In this document: positions 1-6,278 of the stretch, piece by piece
Numbering within the stretch: the stretch's first letter is position 1
How the letters are laid out: each line of letters opens with the position of its first letter
Translations under genes and position numbers: made by a program
Notes under the pieces: model-generated
Told to the model about the DNA's origin: nothing
The model's database searches: none
The model's input: only the letters and a program-made list of their open reading frames with translations
NCBI GenBank assembly: GCA_937894185.1
Contig: CALCSA010000146.1
Location: 1-9,338, forward strand
Length of the DNA stretch: 9,338 nt
Direction: 5' to 3'
Source of the DNA: an uncultured Clostridia bacterium
GTDB lineage: Bacteria > Bacillota > Clostridia > Oscillospirales > Ruminococcaceae

Positions 1-27
1 CCTATTTATTTGTTATATTCTTATTTT

Positions 28-53
28 TATGATAGGATATACTTTAGTATGAT
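28..53 (+). promoter_or_regulatory. AT-rich promoter-like segment upstream of the phosphoesterase gene
   Basis: The first 55 bases are very AT-rich and contain TATACT at 38-43 and TATGAT at 28-33 and 48-53, all close to the sigma-A -10 consensus. TATACT is embedded in the inverted repeat ATACT-TT-AGTAT (39-50). No convincing -35 box sits 16-18 bp upstream of any of them; the best TTG-containing hexamer (TTGTTA, 10-15) is 22 bp from TATACT. This would place transcription start about 90 bp before the first gene. The promoter assignment is an inference and weak. Confidence 0.25.
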
Positions 54-145
54 AAGGGAAAAGCCGGTGGAAACCGGAGCCGGAAGGGAATATCTGCTTT
101 TTTGGGGCTTTTGTTTCCGGCTGTTCCATTTAAGGGGGAACCAGG

Positions 146-622
146 ATGCGGATTGTGGTTGTTTCTGACAGTCACAAGGATGGTAACAGACTCAATCAGG
201 TGGTGGAGCAACGAGCCGATGCCCACCTGTTTTTGCATTTGGGGGATGGAGCGCGGGAGCTTGACGACATTGCCTGTCTCTACCCGGAAACGAAGTTCCA
301 CCTGGTTCGGGGCAACTGCGACTGGGCCTCTCAGGCCAAAAGTGAGGATTTAATTGTCTGCCGGGGCAAGCGCATCTTCTTCACTCACGGCCATTTGTAC
401 GGCGTCAAGCGCGATACCCATGATCTGTTAGGGCGGGTGCGGGAGCTTGAGGCGGATATCTGCTGCTTCGGCCATACCCACACTCCCTTTACCGCCTATC
501 AGGAGGGAATTTACCTCCTCAATCCCGGCAGCCTCTCCCGGCCCCGGTTGGGGCTTCCCACCTACGGCGTCATCGATATCACCGATGCCGGTATCGCCAT
601 TCATCATGTAACATTGAGGTGA
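146..622 (+). CDS. YfcE/MJ0936-family metallophosphoesterase
   Basis: This 158-residue protein is a full-length small calcineurin-like phosphoesterase. The family's metal-binding motifs appear in order: D8-S-H10 near the N-terminus, G33-D34, G56-N57-C58-D59, T80-H81-G82-H83, and G109-H110-T-H112, followed by the typical N126-P-G-S129 tail. Members are cytoplasmic, metal-dependent (usually Mn) phosphodiesterases; E. coli YfcE and B. subtilis YsnB are relatives. The physiological substrate is generally unknown and cannot be inferred here. The ATG at 146 is preceded by AGGGGG (133-138) with 7-nt spacing, and DxH lies at the usual distance from this start. The stop codon is 3 nt upstream of the birA start, so the two genes are probably co-transcribed and translationally coupled. 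All active-site ligands are present and nothing suggests decay. Confidence 0.93.
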   Translation: MRIVVVSDSHKDGNRLNQVVEQRADAHLFLHLGDGARELDDIACLYPETKFHLVRGNCDWASQAKSEDLIVCRGKRIFFTHGHLYGVKRDTHDLLGRVRELEADICCFGHTHTPFTAYQEGIYLLNPGSLSRPRLGLPTYGVIDITDAGIAIHHVTLR

Positions 623-625
623 CCT

Positions 626-1405
626 GTGTTGAAGCTTTCCGGTCTTTCCACCCAATCCATCGGCCGGGACATCCTCTGGCTGGAAGAAGTGGATTCCACC
701 AACCACTACGCAAAAGAGAACGCCGGTGAGCTGCGCCATCACACTTTGGTGATGACGGGCCGGCAGACCACAGGCCGGGGCCGAATGGGCCGCAGCTGGA
801 GCTTTGACGACGGCAAGAGCCTTGCCATGAGCCTTTTGCTCAAGGACTTTCCCTTGGAGCAACTGACCCGGCTGCCCCTGCTGTTTGCAGTGGGCGTGCG
901 GCAGGGGCTTTCCCGGCTGTGCGGTCTGGAGTTTGGCATCAAGTGGAGCAACGACATCCTTTGGGAGGGCAAAAAGGTCTGCGGCATCCTCTGCGAAAGC
1001 CGCTCCGCCGCCGGGTCCTCCATTGCCGTGGGGGGAATTGGCGCAAATATCGCCCAAACCCGCAAAGAGCTGGATAACCATGACCTATTATATGCATCCT
1101 CCCTGTTTTTGGCTACAAACAAGCTGTTTTCCATGGAGGAGGTGGCCGCCGCCATCTGCAATGAACTGGAAAAAGCCTTTCGCGCACTGGAGGATCAGGG
1201 CTTTGACGCCGTCCTCTCCCAATACCGCAGCCACTGCGTCACTCTGGGTAAAAGGGTGCAGATCACTCTGGACGGACGGGAGCAGGAAGGGATGGCACTG
1301 GACATCGCCCCCGACGGCAGCCTGCTCTGCAACATTGATGGTAAAATTCGCAGCATCAACGCCGGGGAAGCCTCGGTGCGGGGGATGATGGGCTACGCCG
1401 ATTAA
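626..1405 (+). CDS. birA: biotin--[acetyl-CoA-carboxylase] ligase, monofunctional (class I)
   Basis: The protein (259 aa) activates biotin to biotinyl-5'-AMP and transfers it to the lysine of biotin carboxyl carrier domains, for example of acetyl-CoA or oxaloacetate carboxylases, in the cytoplasm. Visible motifs are D23-S-T-N26, the biotin/AMP loop G50-R-G-R-M-G-R56 followed by W58, K106-W-S-N-D110, K116-K-V-C-G-I-L122, and a GGIGAN segment matching the family's G(I/A)GIN region. The last 50 or so residues form the small SH3-like C-terminal domain. There is no N-terminal helix-turn-helix, so unlike E. coli BirA it should not repress biotin genes. KWSND has Ser where many relatives have Pro. 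The start is GTG 626 (GAGG at 616-619, 6-nt spacing); TTG 629 (9-nt spacing) is nearly as good and changes only one residue. The Shine-Dalgarno overlaps the upstream stop codon. Confidence 0.94.
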   Translation: MLKLSGLSTQSIGRDILWLEEVDSTNHYAKENAGELRHHTLVMTGRQTTGRGRMGRSWSFDDGKSLAMSLLLKDFPLEQLTRLPLLFAVGVRQGLSRLCGLEFGIKWSNDILWEGKKVCGILCESRSAAGSSIAVGGIGANIAQTRKELDNHDLLYASSLFLATNKLFSMEEVAAAICNELEKAFRALEDQGFDAVLSQYRSHCVTLGKRVQITLDGREQEGMALDIAPDGSLLCNIDGKIRSINAGEASVRGMMGYAD

Positions 1406-1447
1406 CCTGATCCGGTACCACAAATCGGGGAAAGGATTTTGGTAACT

Positions 1448-3040
1448 ATGAAAGCGTTGCGGTTGGCAAGCCTGCTGCTTACCCTATCATTGGTGCTGGG
1501 TTCCTGCACTTCTCCCCTCCAGCAGCCGCCCCCGTCCGCTGTTTCGGCACAGGCGGCAGAGGAAAACTCCCCGACCGCGGTGTCCCCTCCCCCGGCGGAA
1601 AGTTCCGTCCCTCCACAGGCAGAATCTTCCCAGCCGGAGCCCGAAATCCCCGAGTCCCCACAGGAGGTGCCTGCTCCCTCCCAGCCGGAATCCCCGCTGA
1701 CCATCGTTCCAAGCCCGCAGGTGTGGGCCTATACCTTTGACTCCAAGGGGCTGCTGTGCTACAACCTGTTTTCCACCGACCCCAAACCGGAGGACACCTC
1801 CGATTACGCCCAAATGGTTCGCACTCTGGTAGAGGTGGTCAACAGCGCGGAGCCGGTGCCCGCCGCTGCCGCCGAAAGCAAGGTGGAGGGGGGCTTTCTG
1901 CTGGTGAGTCAGGACGGCAGCTACGCCAAAACCGAGTACCGCCTAAGACCCACGGTGCTGGAGGTAAACGGCACCGCCTACGCCTTGACCCAGGAGCAGT
2001 ACGACACCTTGCTGGGTATTTGCAAATGGGGCAAGGAGCAGCGGGTGCAGTGGCCCTACTGGCTCATTTACATGAACCCCAACCGGGTGGTAAAGGTTGA
2101 GTGCACCGACGAAACCGGGCAGATGCGGCAGATGATCGATGACAATATCTACTTTGTAGCCGAGGAGCTGCACACCCTTTCGGCGGAAAAAGGTTCCCTT
2201 TACGCCCCCGGAACCGTGGATTTTTCCAATATGTTCCGGGCGGTGTTTACCTTTGATAACGAGGGTACCTACACCATAGCCATTGATGATAAAACCATGT
2301 ATCTGGAAGCGACAGGCATGGACTACGCCTGCAAATACACCACCTCCACCTTCGGCATACCCAACTTCGCTCAGGATATGCCCCAGTGGATTGAGGGGCC
2401 CCTCCCCGCGCCGGAGCCGGATGCTCCTCTCATGGGCAAGCCGGTGATCTATCTCTACCCGGAGCGGACGCAGAATGTCACGGTGCAGCTAGATTTTCAA
2501 GGAACCTTGGGCTACACTTGGCCAGTTTATGAAAACGGCGGCTGGGAGGTGACCGCCTCTCCCGACGGCTCCCTTGTCAACCAGGGGGATGGCTCTGCCC
2601 ACCGCTACCTGTTCTGGGACGGCTGGCCCGATCAAACGGACTGGGATCTTTCCAGAGGGTTTGTGGTGCGTGGGCGGGACTCCCACGCCTTCCTGCTGGA
2701 AAAGCTCCCCCTTCTAGGACTGGAGCCTGTGGAGTACAACGACTTTCTCACCTATTGGGTGCCCCAGCTTTCCCGCAATCCGTGGAACCTCATCACCTTC
2801 CTGCCCGGGGAGGAGTATGAAAAGATCGCACCCCTTGCCGTCTCCCCCGCTCCCGATACGGTGATTCGCATCTCCATGGTCTGGAAGCCTTTGGAGGCCC
2901 CCCTTGCCCTGCCGGAGCCGGCCCTTCCCGCTCCCCCTGTCCGCAAGGGATTTATTCTGGTGGAGTGGGGCGGAGTGGAGCTGGGCATAGTCTCGCCAGA
3001 CAGCACCATCCACGCTATCGCAGCACAGGGCCTTTCCTGA
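1448..3040 (+). CDS. uncharacterised surface lipoprotein with KPVIYLYP-motif C-terminal domain
   Basis: I do not recognise a function. The 530-residue product starts with a lipoprotein signal peptide: MK, a hydrophobic core, then lipobox L17-G-S-C20, so Cys20 should be lipidated and the protein held on the outer face of the membrane. Residues about 21-90 are a flexible linker rich in Pro, Ser, Glu and Gln. Residues about 90-320 look like mixed alpha/beta globular sequence. KPVIYLYP occupies 331-338 and opens a beta-rich, Trp/Gly-rich domain ending in an LVEWGGVEL-type strand near the C-terminus. From memory, KPVIYLYP marks a domain in uncharacterised secreted bacterial proteins; no activity is assigned. 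ATG 1448 fits best: AAAGGA (1431-1436) lies 11 nt upstream and MK directly begins the signal peptide. An in-frame TTG at 1439 lies too close to that site. It is the last gene of the phosphoesterase-birA transcript, 42 bp after birA. Confidence 0.85.
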   Translation: MKALRLASLLLTLSLVLGSCTSPLQQPPPSAVSAQAAEENSPTAVSPPPAESSVPPQAESSQPEPEIPESPQEVPAPSQPESPLTIVPSPQVWAYTFDSKGLLCYNLFSTDPKPEDTSDYAQMVRTLVEVVNSAEPVPAAAAESKVEGGFLLVSQDGSYAKTEYRLRPTVLEVNGTAYALTQEQYDTLLGICKWGKEQRVQWPYWLIYMNPNRVVKVECTDETGQMRQMIDDNIYFVAEELHTLSAEKGSLYAPGTVDFSNMFRAVFTFDNEGTYTIAIDDKTMYLEATGMDYACKYTTSTFGIPNFAQDMPQWIEGPLPAPEPDAPLMGKPVIYLYPERTQNVTVQLDFQGTLGYTWPVYENGGWEVTASPDGSLVNQGDGSAHRYLFWDGWPDQTDWDLSRGFVVRGRDSHAFLLEKLPLLGLEPVEYNDFLTYWVPQLSRNPWNLITFLPGEEYEKIAPLAVSPAPDTVIRISMVWKPLEAPLALPEPALPAPPVRKGFILVEWGGVELGIVSPDSTIHAIAAQGLS

Positions 3041-3072
3041 CTGGCAAATTTGGGAAGGCCCTGTGTTATTTT
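3024..3072 (+). terminator. intrinsic terminator overlapping the lipoprotein gene end
   Basis: A 14-bp stem is formed by 3024-3037 (CACAGGGCCTTTCC) and 3052-3065 (GGGAAGGCCCTGTG), with one G-U pair and a 14-nt loop, followed by TTATTTT. The left arm encodes the final residues of the lipoprotein, and its TGA stop (3038-3040) is the first codon of the loop. It separates the phosphoesterase-birA-lipoprotein transcript from the transporter-guaA transcript. Confidence 0.85.
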
Positions 3073-3080
3073 ACTGTTTT

Positions 3081-3110
3081 GTGGCAAAATGTCCATAGAT
3101 ATGCTATACT
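3081..3110 (+). promoter_or_regulatory. extended -10 promoter for the EamA transporter-guaA transcript
   Basis: TATACT (3105-3110) matches 5 of 6 bases of the sigma-A -10 box and is preceded by TGC (3102-3104), an extended -10 motif. A moderate -35, GTGGCA (3081-3086, 4 of 6 to TTGACA), lies 18 bp upstream. It sits directly after the preceding terminator and about 30 bp before the transporter start, leaving a leader of some 25 nt. Confidence 0.55.
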
Positions 3111-3141
3111 AAACTTCATTAAATAGAGAAGAGGAAGACCG

Positions 3142-4071
3142 TTGCACACAACAAAGAAGAACAAACACCTGCCCACCCTGGCCTTGATGTTGACGGCCAT
3201 TATCTGGGGGGCAGGCTTTATGGCGGTGCAAATCGCCTTGGATAGTGGATTTTCCGAGGGGCTGATCCTACTCTGCCGGTTTGTGGTGGCCGCTCTGGTG
3301 CTGCTGATGGTGGGGGGCAAACGGATTTTCCCGGTTAGCCGCCAAGATTTGCTCTACGGCCTTATCACCGGGTTTCTGCTGTTTTTGGGCTTTTATGTTC
3401 AGACAGCGGGGCTGCGGTTTACCACCCCTTCCAACAATGGATTTTTCACCTCCACCAACGTTATTATGGTGCCCTTAATCGCTTGGGTGTTGCAGAAAAA
3501 GCGTCCTCCTGCCAAGCTGTTTTTCTGCTGCCTTATGGCTTTGGCAGGTTTTTTTATTCTGGCCTGGAATCCGGAGGTAGGTTTTTCCGTTAACGTGGGG
3601 GATCTGCTCACTCTGCTCTGTGCCTTTTTCTTCGCCTGTCACATCGCCATCCTCGGGGTGTTTTCTCCTCTAGTGGACGCGGTGCGGCTCACCTTTTTGC
3701 AGATCGCTTTTGCAGGGGGCTTCTCTCTCATTGCCTTCCTGCTGTGGGAGCTGCCTGCTCTTTCTTCCGTCAACTGGCAAGGCGGCCTGCCCGCCGTTGT
3801 TTTTTTGGGGCTTTTTTCCACTAGTTTATGCTTTTTTGTGCAAACATGGGCTCAGGGAAAAATCAGTTCCGGCAAAACCGCTGTGATACTCTCCTGCGAA
3901 TCCCTTTGGTGCATGGTCTTTTCGGTGATGCTGGGGTATGAGCGGCTTCGTGTGCAGATGGTGGTGGGTGGTCTGATTATTGTAGGAGCTGTCTGCCTGT
4001 TGGAGTTGGATCTCCCCTTCCCCCGGCGGCAAAAGGAGGAAGAGACATCTCTTGAACAAGTGGTGGCGTGA
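3142..4071 (+). CDS. EamA/DMT-superfamily membrane transporter
   Basis: This 309-residue protein has about ten hydrophobic segments in two five-helix halves, the standard 10-TM EamA architecture of the drug/metabolite transporter superfamily. The first half begins around residues 11-30 (including AIIWGAGFMAV) and contains the characteristic NNGFFTSTNVIMVPL stretch. The second half ends with SGKTAVILSCESLWCMVFSVMLGYERL and a final helix (MVVGGLIIVGAVCLLEL), typical of the family. It resides in the cytoplasmic membrane. Relatives export amino acids, nucleosides or other metabolites or have unknown roles; the substrate cannot be told from sequence. The TTG start at 3142 is preceded by AGAGGAA (3129-3136) at good spacing; the next ATG (3187) would cut into the first helix. 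The charged tail after the last helix is short. The gene overlaps the next ORF by 20 bp, implying coupled translation. Confidence 0.9.
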   Translation: MHTTKKNKHLPTLALMLTAIIWGAGFMAVQIALDSGFSEGLILLCRFVVAALVLLMVGGKRIFPVSRQDLLYGLITGFLLFLGFYVQTAGLRFTTPSNNGFFTSTNVIMVPLIAWVLQKKRPPAKLFFCCLMALAGFFILAWNPEVGFSVNVGDLLTLLCAFFFACHIAILGVFSPLVDAVRLTFLQIAFAGGFSLIAFLLWELPALSSVNWQGGLPAVVFLGLFSTSLCFFVQTWAQGKISSGKTAVILSCESLWCMVFSVMLGYERLRVQMVVGGLIIVGAVCLLELDLPFPRRQKEEETSLEQVVA

Positions 4072-4291
4072 ATTTAAAAATCCGGCAAACTTCCGGGCCA
4101 CACCGGCTCTTCCCTTTCCCACCCGTGATCTGATTGCCGCAGCTTTGCTAAGCATCCCAATTAAGTTCTGGTTGGAATCGTCCTTATCCCCATTTTCTCC
4201 ACCGGTGGACTTTGTTCTGGTGGACGGGGTTTTAATCTGGTTTTTCATCCGGGGGCTGTTTGCTCTCGCGAAAGTGATGGGAAAGCGATAG
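4052..4291 (+). CDS. hypothetical small membrane protein (79 aa)
   Basis: I do not recognise this protein. It has a basic, aromatic N-terminus (MNKWWREFKN), a mildly hydrophobic segment around residues 26-41 (DLIAAALLSIPIKFWL), a Pro/Ser-rich turn, and one likely transmembrane helix around 54-76 (FVLVDGVLIWFFIRGLFALA). It ends in GKR, so a small single- or double-pass membrane protein is likely. The TTG start at 4052 lies inside the last 20 bp of the transporter gene, with AGGAGG (4034-4039) 12 nt upstream, a rather long spacing. The stop is 16 nt before the guaA start. Tight packing between two real genes and a membrane-like composition support a real gene. The short length, weak start and unknown family leave doubt. 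A role alongside the adjacent transporter is only a guess from position. Confidence 0.55.
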   Translation: MNKWWREFKNPANFRATPALPFPTRDLIAAALLSIPIKFWLESSLSPFSPPVDFVLVDGVLIWFFIRGLFALAKVMGKR

Positions 4292-4307
4292 AATGGAGGA
4301 AGCATAT

Positions 4308-5840
4308 ATGGAGCATCAATTCGTACTGGTGCTGAATTTTGGCGGGCAGTACAACCAACTGATTGCCCGCCGGGTACGGGATCTGGGTGTGTACTGCGAG
4401 GTTCGCCCCCATACTCTCACCGCCCGGGAGGTTGCCGCCCTAGGCCCCATCGGCATTATCTTTACCGGCGGCCACAACACCGCCTATCACCCGGATTCCC
4501 CCAAGGCGGACCCGGAGATTTACAAGCTTGGAATTCCTATTCTGGGTATCTGTTATGGCGCCCAGCTGATGGCGCATCAGCTGGGAGGCAATGTCATCAC
4601 CCCTTCCCAGCGGGAGTACGGAAACACTGCCATAACTCTGGAACCTGCCTCTGTTCTTTTCGAGGGGCTGGCACCGGATCAAACCGTCTGGATGAGTCAC
4701 ACCGACTGTGTGGACAAACTTCCCCAAGGATTTGTGGGAACAGCCCACACCCAGCACACCCCCTATGCCGCCATGGAGGATACCTCCCGGAAGTTTTACG
4801 GCCTGCAGTTCCACCCCGAGGTAGAGCACACCCAAAACGGCCTTGCTATGATGCGCCGCTTCCTTTTTGATGTTTGTGGCGCCAAGGGCGACTGGACCAT
4901 GGAAACCTACTCACAGGCCCTCATCACTCAGGTGCGGGAGCAGGTGGGCAGCGGCAAGGTGCTGCTGGCACTTTCCGGCGGCGTGGATAGCTCGGTGGTG
5001 GCAGCTCTTCTCTCTCAGGCCATTGGCAACCAGCTCACCTGTATCTTTGTGGACCACGGTCTGATGCGCAAGGATGAAGGGGACGAGGTAGAAGCCGCCT
5101 TTTCGGGCCGGGAACTGAACTTTGTGCGGGTCAACGCGGGAGAGCGTTTTCTGGCCCGGCTCAAAGGTGTGACCGACCCCGAAAGCAAGCGCAAGATCAT
5201 CGGCGGAGAGTTTATCCGGGTATTTGAAGAAGAAGCTAAGAAAATCGGCAATGTGGATTTTTTGGCGCAGGGCACCATTTATCCCGACGTCATTGAATCG
5301 GGAGCTGGGGACAGCGCTGTTATCAAGAGCCACCACAATGTGGGAGGCCTGCCCGACCACGTGGACTTTAAAGGAATTGTAGAGCCCCTGCGGCTCCTCT
5401 TTAAGGATGAGGTGCGGGCACTGGGCACCACTCTGGGCCTGCCCGGCTATCTGGTCTGGCGTCAACCTTTTCCGGGGCCGGGCCTTGCCATTCGCTGTCT
5501 GGGAGAGGTTGCTGAAGATAAGCTGGCTATCCTGCGGGAAGCCGACTTCATCTACCGGGAGGAAATCGCCAAGGCAGGCCTGGACCGGAGCATCCACCAG
5601 TATTTTGCCGTTCTCACCAACATGCGCTCGGTGGGTGTCATGGGAGATCAGCGCACCTACGATTACACTCTTGCCCTGCGTGGCGTAACCACCAGCGACT
5701 TTATGACGGCGGATTGGGCCAAAATCCCCTACGAGGTGCTGGAAAAGGCGGCCAACCGCATCGTCAACGAAGTGCGCAGCATCAACCGCATTGTATACGA
5801 CATTACCTCCAAGCCCCCCGGAACCATCGAGTGGGAATAA
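4308..5840 (+). CDS. guaA: GMP synthase (glutamine-hydrolysing)
   Basis: The enzyme converts XMP, ATP and glutamine to GMP, the last step of de novo guanine nucleotide synthesis, in the cytosol. This 510-residue protein has the full layout. The N-terminal class I glutamine amidotransferase domain has the GICYGAQ nucleophile Cys82 and the catalytic H169-P-E171. The ATP pyrophosphatase domain has the P-loop S223-GGVDS-S229, FVDHGL, AQGTIYPDVIESG and SHHNVGGLP. The C-terminal dimerisation/XMP domain has RQPFPGPGLAIR and ends with the diagnostic DITSKPPGTIEWE. The ATG at 4308 is chosen because GGAGGA (4295-4300) lies 7 nt upstream and the product then begins MEHQFVLVLNFGGQ; an in-frame ATG at 4293 has no site of its own. 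Small oddities are N10 where DFGGQ is usual, and FTGGH-NTAY where GGP-NSVY is usual. It is the last gene of its transcript. No guanine riboswitch is evident upstream. Confidence 0.97.
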   Translation: MEHQFVLVLNFGGQYNQLIARRVRDLGVYCEVRPHTLTAREVAALGPIGIIFTGGHNTAYHPDSPKADPEIYKLGIPILGICYGAQLMAHQLGGNVITPSQREYGNTAITLEPASVLFEGLAPDQTVWMSHTDCVDKLPQGFVGTAHTQHTPYAAMEDTSRKFYGLQFHPEVEHTQNGLAMMRRFLFDVCGAKGDWTMETYSQALITQVREQVGSGKVLLALSGGVDSSVVAALLSQAIGNQLTCIFVDHGLMRKDEGDEVEAAFSGRELNFVRVNAGERFLARLKGVTDPESKRKIIGGEFIRVFEEEAKKIGNVDFLAQGTIYPDVIESGAGDSAVIKSHHNVGGLPDHVDFKGIVEPLRLLFKDEVRALGTTLGLPGYLVWRQPFPGPGLAIRCLGEVAEDKLAILREADFIYREEIAKAGLDRSIHQYFAVLTNMRSVGVMGDQRTYDYTLALRGVTTSDFMTADWAKIPYEVLEKAANRIVNEVRSINRIVYDITSKPPGTIEWE

Positions 5841-5854
5841 ACCGCAACTCTATC

Positions 5855-5890
5855 CCCGGACGTGCAGAACCTGCCGTCCGGGATCTTTCT
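5855..5890 (+). terminator. hairpin terminator 1 after guaA
   Basis: CCCGGACG (5855-5862) pairs with CGTCCGGG (5875-5882). The helix continues inward as GCAG/CTGC (5864-5867 with 5871-5874) around an AAC loop, leaving T5863 as a bulge. The tail ATCTTTCT is only moderately T-rich, so termination may be incomplete. It lies 14 nt after the guaA stop. Confidence 0.65.
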
Positions 5891-5940
5891 GCCCTAAATA
5901 GACAGCATTGGTTTTCCGCCCCCATCAATTTCTGATGTCA

Positions 5941-5990
5941 AGCAATTCGCCGCGCCGGCGTTTTAAATTCGGCGCGGTGAATTGTTGTTT
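5941..5990 (+). terminator. hairpin terminator 2 after guaA
   Basis: A 15-bp stem (5943-5957 with 5970-5984, one G-U pair), extendable by two more pairs, encloses a 12-nt loop (5958-5969) and is followed by TTGTTT. The stem core is all GC (CGCCGCGCCG side), making it very stable. It backs up the first terminator and insulates the downstream transporter operon from guaA read-through. Confidence 0.75.
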
Positions 5991-6023
5991 AGTACAGGTT
6001 GTTTCCGGGAGATTCCGGCCACC

Positions 6024-6051
6024 AAGATCTTATTTCGTATAAAGATCTTAT
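6024..6051. repeat. paired AAGATCTTAT boxes
   Basis: The 10-mer AAGATCTTAT occurs at 6024-6033 and again at 6042-6051, with start points 18 bp apart. Each holds the perfect 8-bp palindrome AAGATCTT. The pair covers the -35 position and abuts the -10 hexamer TATAAT (6049-6054), an arrangement expected for an operator or activator site at a promoter with no -35 box. The repeat is seen directly; the binding-site role is inferred. Confidence 0.5.
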
Positions 6052-6059
6052 AATAAATA
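6037..6059. repeat. 23-bp palindromic element, copy 1
   Basis: This copy begins GTATAAAGATCTTATAA and is identical to 6288-6310 at 21 of 23 positions; the differences are C6047/T6298 and T6054/A6305. Its core TATAA-AGATC-TTATA is symmetric. It includes the second AAGATCTTAT box and the TATAAT hexamer. Confidence 0.6.
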
Positions 6060-6211
6060 TATCAAAATGCAGTATATTTGTAACTTTTATGTAAATAAAA
6101 TCGCCTTTCTTTCTTGTAAGGTATGTCGGTGCCACTTGTCATTTTAAATAAAAAACTTTATTGATGTTAATTTTTATAGATAATTTGCTGTAAGCTACCC
6201 TAAATAAGTTT

Positions 6212-6259
6212 AAAAAGTGTAGATTCAGAAAGTTTAAACGTATTCAAACTTCACTTTTT
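6212..6259. repeat. nested inverted repeats upstream of tctC
   Basis: AAAAAGTG (6212-6219) is the reverse complement of CACTTTTT (6252-6259). Inside it AAGTTT (6230-6235) is the reverse complement of AAACTT (6246-6251). AAGTTTAAA is also directly repeated at 6206-6214 and 6230-6238. As RNA this gives an AT-rich stem with a 10-nt bulge; as DNA, a possible operator cluster. Confidence 0.4.
6233..6246. promoter_or_regulatory. cre-like catabolite-control site
   Basis: TTTAAACGTATTCA agrees with the Gram-positive CcpA cre consensus TGWAARCGYTWWCW at 12 of 14 positions, including the central CG, with mismatches at positions 2 and 10. It lies within the larger imperfect palindrome 6230-6251, about 110 bp before tctC. 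Carboxylate uptake genes are plausible targets of catabolite repression, but the mismatch at the conserved G makes the call tentative; another LacI-family regulator is equally possible. Confidence 0.3.
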
Positions 6260-6278
6260 GTTCACAAAGGGGTAAGGT

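Noticed and set aside
428..1081. 217-codon open frame on the - strand across the phosphoesterase and birA genes
   Set aside because: It spans the junction of two well-supported + strand genes, is Gly/Ala/Pro-rich without a domain, and reflects codon bias.
885..1388. 167-codon + strand ORF overlapping birA in another frame
   Set aside because: It is a Trp/Ser/Pro/Ala-rich frame-shifted reading of birA, and the birA frame carries all the catalytic motifs without interruption.
4072..4307. possible guanine riboswitch ahead of guaA
   Set aside because: This stretch is coding for the 79-residue ORF and shows none of the purine aptamer core sequences or paired loops that I could recognise.
6067..6147. 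26-codon ORF in the tctC leader with a CKVCRCH stretch
   Set aside because: There is no ribosome binding site before its ATG, and such a short ORF is expected by chance; it does not overlap the leader hairpin in an attenuator-like way.
6147..6162. AATAAA-AAAC-TTTATT inverted repeat
   Set aside because: A six-pair all-AT stem in sequence this AT-rich is expected by chance and has no adjacent signal.
6257..6268. TTTGT-TC-ACAAA palindrome resembling half of a Rex or CRP-type site
   Set aside because: Only one half-site (TTCACAA) fits; the partner at Rex spacing is missing.
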